Shown: positions 7,684 through 13,875 of the stretch, piece by piece
Numbering within the stretch: position 1 is the stretch's first letter
How the letters are laid out: each line of letters starts with the position of its first letter
Assembly (NCBI GenBank): GCA_012522875.1
Contig: JAAYJP010000180.1
Coordinates: 1 to 17,858 of the forward strand
Source: Clostridiales bacterium
GTDB lineage: Bacteria; Bacillota; Clostridia; Christensenellales; Aristaeellaceae
DNA length: 17,858 nt
Direction: 5' to 3'
Notes under the pieces: generated by a model
What the model was told of the DNA's origin: nothing
The model's database searches: none
The model's input: the letters and a program-made list of their open reading frames with translations, nothing else
Made by a program: the position numbers and the translations under genes

Positions 7684-7787
7684 TTGGCAGTAAAGCCCCG
7701 GTAAAGGGGAAAAGAGTGAGCCGATTGGCTATTAAATACAAAAATATAATAGTTAAATTATCATTGGGTTACCCCGGGTACCATAGC

Positions 7788-7836
7788 AAGCCTGCGGGCC
7801 TGCCGCCGTGCAATGCAGGGCAGCCCCAGCAGGCTT
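7788..7836. other. GC-rich stem-loop structure next to element B
   Basis: AAGCCTGC (7788-7795) pairs perfectly with GCAGGCTT (7829-7836). Inside it CCTGC (7799-7803) pairs with GCAGG (7815-7819), making a long, bulged stem. Purine-rich near-repeats of CCAGGGGCTGCT follow at about 7838-7868. An AT-rich stretch with TATAAT at 7745-7750 lies upstream. This would suit the start of a structured RNA, but no known RNA family was recognised. Confidence 0.35.
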
Positions 7837-7850
7837 CTGCAGGGGCCTCT

Positions 7851-8122
7851 CCAGGGGCTGCTCCAGGAGTTTATGTTTGTAAACACGCCCAACCCCCGGC
7901 CAAAAGAGCCGATTATTCGAATGGGTGGCCGAAAAACCAATGAAATCAAAGGTTGCGGGGCTTGTGCCGTTGTCTGGAGGGCCAAGCAGAAATAAGCCGA
8001 TAAACGCCAACAATTGCCTTTCAAGCTCCGTGGTGCTGCTCGCGGCGCTATGCCTTGGCCTGCAGGGGCGGCGCCCAAACCACGCAAAAACCCGACATGC
8101 GCTCAGAACCGCCTCCTGTGCG
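7851..8122 (+). repeat. copy B of the ~270-nt repeated non-coding element
   Basis: This is the second copy of the element at 6384-6656, same strand. Landmarks are GTTTGTA (7875-7881), a C-rich block (about 7884-7905), GGCCAAGCAG (7980-7989), the 24-base near-identical block (8057-8080) and CCTGTGCG (8115-8122). The motif AGCCGAT occurs at 7907-7913 and 7994-8000 inside the copy, and once more upstream at about 7719. The copy ends about 100 bases before the broken AAA/DUF4143 gene. The terminal pairing seen in copy A is weaker here (CGCA with TGCG). Confidence 0.65.
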
Positions 8123-8170
8123 CGAGAAGGCGCGGCAGGGGGAAAGAAATGTTAGCGTTTTCCGTGACGA

Positions 8171-8216
8171 TTATACTCGACAAAAACGGGAAGTAGTGGC
8201 AACTTGTCGATTATAA
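8171..8216. promoter_or_regulatory. 13-bp inverted repeat upstream of the AAA/DUF4143 gene
   Basis: TTATACTCGACAA (8171-8183) and TTGTCGATTATAA (8204-8216) are inverse complements at 12 of 13 positions with a 20-base gap. The right arm ends 10-19 bases before the candidate start codons of the ATPase remnant. The left arm contains TATACT, a possible -10 box. The position suggests an operator or a recombination site, and an RNA hairpin that hides the start region is also possible. Confidence 0.5.
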
Positions 8217-8225
8217 AGGACGGGG

Positions 8226-9406
8226 GTGGTGGGTGTGATCATCAGAGAACGCTATTTGGCCCGGATCAGGCCTTTCTACAACAAGGACCTTATCAAGGCA
8301 ATCACTGGTTTTCGCAGAAGCGTGAAGTCTGTGCTGCTGCAGCAGATCAGGGGTGAACTGGCGCAGGATGCCGCCCGGGTGCTGATGATCAACTTTGAAA
8401 GCCATCTGCACGCAGATTTACTGGACCATAAGCGCCTGGATGCCCATGTTGCCCGCTTTGCCCAAGGCAACAGGGGAAGCTCTGTTTCTTTTTTGATGAA
8501 ATCCAGCATGTGGAAGGTTGGGAGAAGAGTGTCAACTCCTACCGGGTGACGTATGACTGCGATGCCTATCTCACCGGCTCCAACTCCAGCCGCCTGTCGT
8601 CAGAGTTGGCCACGCATATCGCTGGCCGTTATGCGGCCTTTACCATCTATCCGCTGAGTTTCGGGGAGTTTCAGAAAAATGGCCGCGGGTTCCAAACCTA
8701 CCTGGCCTATGCCGGCATGCCCTTCCTGAATCAGCTGAACTACCAGCACGAAGCCAGCGTGGCGTATCTGAATGATGTGTACAATTCCGTTATCCTCAAG
8801 GACATTATCAGCCGGCACCAAATCCGGGATGTGGAGATGCTGGACCGTTTGATCAAGTTCATCCTGCTGAACAACGGCAAGGTGTTTTCCGCCCGCTCCA
8901 TTGAGAAATACTTCAAATCAGTGGGGCGCAAGGTTTCTGTGGACACTATCCTGAACTACCTGTCCTACTGCCAGGACGCATTCCTGCTCTATCCGATCAG
9001 AAAACTGGACATGAAGAACAAGGAATTTCTGGCCGCCAATGATAAGGACTATATGGTGGACCATGGATTGCGCCTGCCCCTGGTGAAAAACCCGTTGAGC
9101 GACATCGGCCTGATACTGGAGAACATTGTGCTGCTGGAAGCCCTCAGCCGAGGCTATCAGGTGTCTGTAGGCAAAGTGGATGGCAAGAAAATCGACTTTG
9201 TGCTGCATAAGGGCAGTGAACAGGTGTACCTGCAGGTTGCCTGCCTGCTGGCCTGTCAAAGCACCATCGGCCGGGAGTTTGGCGTGTACAGGCTGATTCG
9301 GGACAATTACCCAAAGTATGTGGTTTCAATGGATCAGATCGATTTAGGCAGGGATGGAATCGTCCACAAGAATGTGGAGGAATTCCTGGTGACAACGGCC
9401 TGGTAA
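8226..9406 (+). pseudogene. frameshifted AAA ATPase with DUF4143 C-terminal domain
   Basis: Two reading frames together give one AAA_14/DUF4143 protein of about 390 residues. The first (from GTG 8226 or 8235 to about 8475) carries the N-terminal ATPase start. The second (about 8471-9406) carries Walker B (FFFDEIQHVEGWEK), sensor region YLTGSNSS, and a full DUF4143 domain (FSARSIEKYFKSVGRKVSVDT, YMVDHGLR, DIGLILENIVLLEAL, KIDFVLHKGSEQVYLQV, IRDNYPKYVVSMD). Loss of one base, most simply in the G run at 8473-8476, explains the shift. The Walker A site is also damaged: the family's G-x-R-R-x-G-K-S reads GFRRSVKS, a Gly to Val change. Two independent lesions argue for real decay rather than only a sequencing error. 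Related ATPases are common, often mobile, and of unclear role. Confidence 0.85.
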
Positions 9407-9445
9407 GCGCCATGGGCTTGCATTTTCTGCCTTCAGGTGCCCGGT

Positions 9446-9473
9446 AAAAAGGCCATCCCTTACAGGCTGCCTT
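9446..9473 (-). terminator. weak terminator candidate after the lipase-like gene
   Basis: On the minus strand AAGGC (9473-9469) can pair with GCCTT (9453-9449), followed by T residues down to 9446. The stem is only 5 bp with a 15-base loop. It lies between two convergent genes. Confidence 0.3.
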
Positions 9474-9514
9474 CCAGGGTATAGAGGCTGCCCGCGCCCC
9501 CTGTCGCCATGCAC

Positions 9515-11860
9515 TCACATTTTGCCTGTTATGCTGGTTTGCTGCGGCGCTCTCTGCTTCCTGCTTTTGAACAGGTAAAGCGAGGAAAGGCCCCAGGCGC
9601 CCGCCAGCAGCATGGCTTGGGCGGCCACCCGGAAATCCAGCGTCAGGGCCAGCAGTACCGCAGCGCCCGGCAAAGCAGCAACCAGGAAGAGCCGCGCTGT
9701 TTTCAGCCTGCGTGCATCTTCCTTTGAAGATGCCATCAGGTGAAAGGCCGACAGGAAAGAATGGGCGGATGTGATAATCATGGACAGCAACAAGGGAAAC
9801 TGGGAGAACAGCACAAACCATTCCACGGCAGACCATTGCCGGCGGTTGATGGGAAGCATGGCAAGGCCTGCCGCTCCCCACCCGATCATGATCCAAAGCG
9901 AATTCACGGCAAGGAGGGCTGCCGCGGCCTTCATGGCGGCATAGATCTTCCTGCCGCTTTGATGCGGCAAAGGGGCAGTGTTTCCTTCCAATGGGCTGCC
10001 TTTCCGTTTTGCCGGATGCCTGCGGCGCCTCAGGGAAATGATGAGGGCAACCATCAGCCAGGCGAGCTGCATCAGGACAAGGCTGATAACAAGCAGATAG
10101 GATACCGCCCGCCACCTGAAGGCATTCTTAGCGCCGCTGCCCACCTCCAATGGGTCCATGGGCGTGGAAGCCTGGGCAAAGGGCAAGGGAATGCTTCCCG
10201 GTTCGGACACCAATCGGTATGCTGCGCCTTCCCCGCCAAATCCGCTCGGGAACAGACAGGAGTAGACAGCCTGGGTTGCCGTGGCTGCTGCCGGGGCGGA
10301 ATATTCGCGCATTTTCGTTTTCCCGATAACGCCTTCCCGGATGATGAAGGAATGGATATCCGTGCCCCGGGGATAGATGGCCATGCGGTATTCGCGGTCA
10401 GCCGGCAGGGTGAGGATTACCTCGTCCCCAGACAGCTCAAGGGGGAAAACAGCGTTCGCTCCCGTGGCTTGAAGGGCTTCATCTGCCATATTATGGTTCA
10501 TCAGCAATTGGCCGGCCGCATCAAACACCTGGAATCCGGCATTCTGCGGCAGGCTGATTCGCCGATAATCCAGGTTCCGGGTGGCCATGGCATCCAGGCT
10601 GCTGTACGCGCTGAGCCACGCGAGGTAGCCTTTGGGATAATGCTCATGCGTCACGTTTTCCAGCAAGCTGGCCTGTGTGTTCCAGTATCCGGCGCCGCGC
10701 TGGCTGGATTGCTCCATCACTTCCTGCCCCATGTTTGAAAAAACGGCCCACAGATCATCCAGTTCGCCTTCCAGCTCCCCCCGGAGGCGCGCGTCCCTGA
10801 TGATGGCCGTTCCAAAACCGACAAGCATCCTCACCGCGCTCTGCTTGTCCTTCCACGCCTGGATCAACAGCGGCTGGAAATGCGCCGCGTAATCCTCCAC
10901 GTCCGTGATCATCACGGCCAGGAGGGAAAACAGTTTCTGCAGCAGCAGGTTGTCACTGGGGTTTGCCCAGTATTCGCTGCCGGTTATTTGCCGATAGGCT
11001 TCCTTCACGGGGGCAGCCCGCTGCGCATAGTCGCTGTTGGTTTCAATGGCGGGCAGATAGTAGGTTTCGCCAAAGTGGCCAAATCCCCATGCCTCAAAGG
11101 GGATGGACGGAACCGGGTCAAACGCGCCGACAATGTTGAATATGGCGGGGTAATCAGCCGCCCTTGGATCGCGGGTTACATTTGGCGTGGCAAAGGTATA
11201 GGCATACAGGTCCCTGGCGGCGGCCAGTTTGCTGTCCAGAATCATGGCCGCCGCCATATTGGCTGTTGCCGCCGCCCGGCTGTAGCCTGTGATCCAGATT
11301 TTGGTTTTCCCCTCAATGTGATGGAGCGACAGGTAGGCTTCAATGCGCTGGTATACCTGGGTAGCCGCGGACAAAAAGCCCTCGTGGTGGATGCCCGTTC
11401 CCACCAGGAAGTTGCTCTCCCACTCATCCAGGTATGCGCCGCCGCTGATAGCTACAGCCAGCAGGGTATAATCCTCGCCATTGATAGGTGTTTGCTTCAT
11501 GGCGATGGCCGTCGCGATGGTGTCGATGGCGGGCGTGACATCATACTGCTCCAGGAGAATATGGGAGTAGCCCAGTTCCGTCAGGTAGGCCTGGATATTG
11601 TCGCCTTTTTCCGGCAGGCCCACCTCCAGCTTGCGGAAAGCGGACAATGCCATACCCAGCGAGGACCTGGCCAGTTCGTGGCGATAGATTTCACCGCTGC
11701 CGGAGAAGAAACTGTCCGAATAGGCAAGGGGCCAGGCAATTTCCTGCACCGTACGGTACCGCACAATCCCGGTTTCCCCCAGGGCGCCCTGCGTTTGAAA
11801 GGCCAGCAGGATGGCTATCAGGACTGGAAGCGCTGTTTGTCTGAAATGATGTTTGATCAT
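9515..11860 (-). CDS. large secreted lipase_3-like alpha/beta hydrolase with multi-helix membrane C-terminus
   Basis: This 781-residue protein has a signal peptide (hydrophobic 10-28). An alpha/beta hydrolase of the class-3 lipase type follows at about 35-275. The nucleophile elbow is ITGYSRAAAT with Ser194; FNIVGAFDPVPSIP gives Asp248, and GFGHFG gives His262 as the likely triad. The middle (about 280-580) is an unrecognised extracellular region. The C-terminal 200 residues hold about five membrane segments (585-608, 640-668, 681-706, 722-742, 745-764) with Arg/Lys-rich linkers. The hydrolase would therefore sit outside the cell, tethered by its own membrane domain. The substrate is unknown; esters or lipids are likely from the fold. 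The ATG overlaps the stop of a 15-codon leader ORF. It is convergent with the ATPase pseudogene. Confidence 0.85.
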   Translation of the reverse strand: MIKHHFRQTALPVLIAILLAFQTQGALGETGIVRYRTVQEIAWPLAYSDSFFSGSGEIYRHELARSSLGMALSAFRKLEVGLPEKGDNIQAYLTELGYSHILLEQYDVTPAIDTIATAIAMKQTPINGEDYTLLAVAISGGAYLDEWESNFLVGTGIHHEGFLSAATQVYQRIEAYLSLHHIEGKTKIWITGYSRAAATANMAAAMILDSKLAAARDLYAYTFATPNVTRDPRAADYPAIFNIVGAFDPVPSIPFEAWGFGHFGETYYLPAIETNSDYAQRAAPVKEAYRQITGSEYWANPSDNLLLQKLFSLLAVMITDVEDYAAHFQPLLIQAWKDKQSAVRMLVGFGTAIIRDARLRGELEGELDDLWAVFSNMGQEVMEQSSQRGAGYWNTQASLLENVTHEHYPKGYLAWLSAYSSLDAMATRNLDYRRISLPQNAGFQVFDAAGQLLMNHNMADEALQATGANAVFPLELSGDEVILTLPADREYRMAIYPRGTDIHSFIIREGVIGKTKMREYSAPAAATATQAVYSCLFPSGFGGEGAAYRLVSEPGSIPLPFAQASTPMDPLEVGSGAKNAFRWRAVSYLLVISLVLMQLAWLMVALIISLRRRRHPAKRKGSPLEGNTAPLPHQSGRKIYAAMKAAAALLAVNSLWIMIGWGAAGLAMLPINRRQWSAVEWFVLFSQFPLLLSMIITSAHSFLSAFHLMASSKEDARRLKTARLFLVAALPGAAVLLALTLDFRVAAQAMLLAGAWGLSSLYLFKSRKQRAPQQTSITGKM

Positions 11861-11904
11861 TTGGGATGCTCCACCGCACAGCCTGCCATGCTTTCAAACG
11901 GCAT
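11857..11904 (-). CDS. 15-residue leader ORF overlapping the lipase-like gene start
   Basis: An ATG at 11904 opens a 15-codon frame, MPFESMAGCAVEHPK, whose TGA overlaps the ATG of the lipase-like gene as ATGA. It has a strong AAGGAG site (11919-11914) with 9-base spacing, better than the GGAG before the main gene. The arrangement is typical of translational coupling. The peptide matches no family known to me, and it may act only by being translated. Confidence 0.5.
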   Translation of the reverse strand: MPFESMAGCAVEHPK

Positions 11905-11937
11905 TGTCTCAAGCTCCTTGGATTTCTGACTGGCCCT

Positions 11938-11965
11938 ATCATAACACGGCAGGAGCAATTCTCAA
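11938..11965 (-). promoter_or_regulatory. promoter for the leader ORF and lipase-like gene
   Basis: On the minus strand TTGAGA (11965-11960), a 16-base spacer and TATGAT (11943-11938) form a good sigma-A-type promoter. Transcription would begin about 25 bases before the leader ORF start. Confidence 0.55.
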
Positions 11966-12402
11966 TATTCTCAGCCATATTCAATGAACAAAAGGGGCTT
12001 CCGCATCACAGCCAGGAAGATTGATGCCGGCTCGCTTTCAGCAACAACCCCGATAGGGCCGGGCACCGGCTTTGCTTCCTGTTACGCCTGTCCCTGGTGC
12101 AATGCCCCTGCGTGATAGCAGCGGGATGCTGGATAGCAGGATGCTGTTGGTAGCCCTCAGCGGGGGTTGGCAGCAGCCCGGTGCATAAAGAAAACTGAAA
12201 CCGGCTCCTGCTGGTTTTCTGGCAGGCAAGGCGGGATGTATCCGCCAAGTCCTGGGAAGCCGCCTTTCAGGACAAGGGTCCAGTTTGCGGCCCTGTGTCC
12301 TGTCCTGCATGGATGGCACCCAAGATCCCCGTGTGCGGGAAAATCGAAGACATCATTGCCAAGACCCTGACTTATAGGGTGCATATGCATACTCATTGTT
12401 TA
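11966..12402. other. gene-free stretch before the transposase remnant
   Basis: No gene is supported in these 437 bases. There is a small tandem duplication at 12114-12146: GATAGCAGCGGGATGCTG followed by GATAGCAGGATGCTG. Several short open frames on both strands look like chance. The stretch probably includes debris from the transposon whose tail lies to the right. Confidence 0.35.
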
Positions 12403-12602
12403 CACATCCGAACCAACAATGTGGTTGAACGGCTGAGCAGGGAGATTAGGCGTCATACCCGGGTGGTAGGCATCTTCCCCAACCCCGAGTCCTACCTGCG
12501 GCTGGTGACAATGTACCTGATGGAATACTCGGAGGACTGGTCGGTAACCAGGTTTTCCTGAGCAAGGAGTCGCCCAAATCGCTCGACCAACAGGCGGCGT
12601 GA
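12403..12602 (+). pseudogene. C-terminal remnant of an IS256-family (mutator-type) transposase
   Basis: The frame from about 12403 reads HIRTNNVVERLSREIRRH, then TRVVGIFP, SYLRLVTMYLMEYSEDWS and a TGA. This is the conserved C-terminal end of IS256/Mutator-type DDE transposases. After WSVT the normal ending continues in another frame (VFLSKESPKSLDQQAA, stop at 12600-12602), so one base is missing, most simply a G in AGGTTTT at 12550-12556. The first 300 or more residues, including most of the catalytic domain, are absent; sequence left of about 12403 is unrelated. It cannot be active. It marks past insertion activity in this region. The inverted repeats of the original element were not identified. 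Confidence 0.85.
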
Positions 12603-12617
12603 CATGGTAAGCGGCGT

Positions 12618-12767
12618 TCAACGTTGCGAACTGGATTTGTCAGTAACCATTGCTTCCGCTTCCTGTTCCCGCAGGGGGATCTTCTCCAGTTCGCTGAAGA
12701 AATTTTCACGTTCCAGCTGCGCTTCCCTGTCGCTTACAAGCAGCATCTCAATAATAGGCAGCAACAT
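12618..12767 (-). other. possible 49-residue ORF or gene fragment
   Basis: A minus-strand frame from ATG 12767 to TGA 12618 encodes 49 residues rich in Glu, Leu and Arg, with heptad-like spacing that suggests a helix or short coiled coil. The frame is open for another 13 codons upstream of the ATG and there is no ribosome binding site, so it may be a piece of a lost gene. No family was recognised. It lies between the transposase remnant and a rightward promoter. Confidence 0.25.
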
Positions 12768-12847
12768 GGTGATTTGGTTCCCGTCTATGTGTCCCCCTGG
12801 ACAGTATCATATAATGGTATTGATTACCATGGCATTGAATGGCTTTT

Positions 12848-12876
12848 TTGGCAATATTCTTCCTATCTGCTATAAT
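12848..12876 (+). promoter_or_regulatory. strong sigma-A-type promoter for the small membrane protein pair
   Basis: TTGGCA (12848-12853), exactly 17 bases, then a perfect TATAAT (12871-12876), about 30 bases before the start codon of the first small gene. Confidence 0.78.
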
Positions 12877-12905
12877 AAACAAAACAGCACAGAAGGGGAG
12901 GCCCT

Positions 12906-13139
12906 ATGGCTGAGAAAAAGAAGAAGGAACCAAGCCGCGCGCAGGTGATCATCACGAAGATTGCCAAGGTCCTCGGGCTGATCTGGCTGCTTGCCATCAT
13001 CGCGTTTCTCCTCTTTGGGAAGTTTGCCGAAGCCCTGGCGCTCCTTTTCCCGGCCCTTCTGCTCCTTGCCTTCATGAGCCCGATGACCGCCAAAGACTAC
13101 CTGTTTTTGATCTGGTGGGACAAAGGCGGCAAGAAATAG
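12906..13139 (+). CDS. small two-helix membrane protein of unknown function
   Basis: This 77-residue protein has a Lys-rich N-terminus (residues 3-7), then two closely spaced hydrophobic segments (about 22-37 and 41-58) and a short charged tail ending in KGGKK. The positive ends suggest both termini face the cytoplasm with a tight hairpin in the membrane. I do not recognise a family. Evidence that it is real: a near-perfect promoter 30 bases upstream, an AGGGGAGG ribosome binding site just before the ATG, and coding-like composition. It is followed after 104 bases by another small membrane protein gene, with a shared terminator, so the two probably form one transcription unit. Confidence 0.72.
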   Translation: MAEKKKKEPSRAQVIITKIAKVLGLIWLLAIIAFLLFGKFAEALALLFPALLLLAFMSPMTAKDYLFLIWWDKGGKK

Positions 13140-13243
13140 GGGAGAAGCCGTGCCGGCTTTTGGGCGCCCTGGCCGGCACCTTTAGCCAACCACCTTTTCC
13201 GGGATGTGTACCCCTATCATCATCAGGATCGGAGGGCTGGACC

Positions 13244-13483
13244 ATGGCCACACGCTGCCCCCGCTGCGGCGGCATGATGAACTTTCAGGCCACCACCTAC
13301 GCCAGGAACCGGGCCCGGCATGGCGTGCTCTATTGGCTTTTGATCGGCTGGTGGCTGCACCCGCTGCTGTGGATTTTCCTGACGGTGCCGATGCTGCTGT
13401 GGCGCATCATCGCGCCCAACCGCAGGCAGGTGGCGTGCACGGCCACCGTGGCCGTCTGCCAGCAGTGCGGCTATACCACGTAG
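13244..13483 (+). CDS. small zinc-ribbon membrane protein
   Basis: This 79-residue protein starts with a Cys-pair MATRCPRCGG (Cys5, Cys8) and ends with a second pair in VCQQCGYTT (Cys72, Cys75). Between them lies a hydrophobic segment of about 27 residues rich in Trp and Leu (29-55). The two CxxC pairs form a split zinc ribbon, here interrupted by a membrane segment or hairpin. Function is unknown. The frame is open from 13115, but the ATG at 13244 is preferred because GGAGGG lies about 8 bases before it and the zinc ribbon begins at once. It is the second gene of the unit starting at 12906 and is followed by a terminator. Confidence 0.72.
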   Translation: MATRCPRCGGMMNFQATTYARNRARHGVLYWLLIGWWLHPLLWIFLTVPMLLWRIIAPNRRQVACTATVAVCQQCGYTT

Positions 13484-13517
13484 AAGCTTAAAAAGCTGGC
13501 ATATCGTCCTTTACCGA

Positions 13518-13560
13518 GGGCCTGCTGTCTTGGGGTTCGGACGGCAGCCCTTCTCTTTTC
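13518..13560 (+). terminator. rho-independent terminator after the small membrane protein pair
   Basis: GGGCCTGCTGTC (13518-13529) pairs with GACGGCAGCCC (13540-13550) with one bulged C and one G-U pair, a 10-base loop and a T-rich tail TTCTCTTTTC. Confidence 0.65.
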
Positions 13561-13595
13561 CCCGAAACATCAACGGATTTGCTCTTCCGGAACAG

Positions 13596-13628
13596 TTACC
13601 GTCTTTATTGGCGGGTACCCCTATGTGT
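13596..13628 (+). repeat. short dispersed repeat, copy 2
   Basis: This copy matches 7651-7683 at 26 of 33 bases. It lies between the terminator of the small-gene unit and the promoter of the sugar importer operon. Similarity fades right of the GTGT end. Confidence 0.4.
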
Positions 13629-13668
13629 AAGAAAAGATCTCCAAAGCGGGGGATAAGGAAAGGCCATT

Positions 13669-13682
13669 TTAAAGCGCTGTCA
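13669..13682. promoter_or_regulatory. cre-like palindrome upstream of the sugar importer
   Basis: TTAAAGCGCTGTCA matches the palindromic catabolite-response type TGAAAGCGCTTTCA at 12 of 14 positions. It lies 72 bases before the -35 box of the operon. A CcpA or other LacI-family regulator is a reasonable inference, but no regulator gene is in the window. Confidence 0.42.
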
Positions 13683-13754
13683 AAACACACAGGTCGGCTG
13701 TCCGCAGCCGCGTATCCAATACACCAATTGCACAGGGAAACACAGCGAGCGCCC

Positions 13755-13783
13755 TTGAGTTCCTTGCCCGCATATGGTAATAT
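13755..13783 (+). promoter_or_regulatory. promoter of the sugar ABC importer operon
   Basis: TTGAGT (13755-13760), a 17-base spacer and TAATAT (13778-13783). The leader to the first gene would be about 85 bases; no riboswitch was recognised in it. Confidence 0.65.
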
Positions 13784-13875
13784 CGGACCAAGCCAAAAAG
13801 GAATGCCTTGTCTGATTTATGGTTTTTTGTTGTCTATTGCCAAAAGACCAGGGGCAGACCGGAGAGCGGTGCCAG

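Noticed and set aside
7902..8006. Repeated AGCCGAT motif as an operator array
   Set aside because: Only three irregularly spaced occurrences, two inside element B; the second copy of the element does not keep them.
9144..10115. Minus-strand 323-codon open frame overlapping the lipase-like gene's end and the ATPase remnant
   Set aside because: It overlaps two real coding regions in other frames; its Pro/Arg/Cys-rich composition is that of a shadow frame.
10880..11929. Plus-strand 349-codon open frame opposite the lipase-like gene
   Set aside because: Antisense shadow: no family motif and no ribosome binding site, while the opposite strand encodes a clear hydrolase.
12114..12146. CRISPR-like or satellite repeat
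   Set aside because: Only two imperfect 15-18 base units in tandem with no spacers; a simple local duplication.
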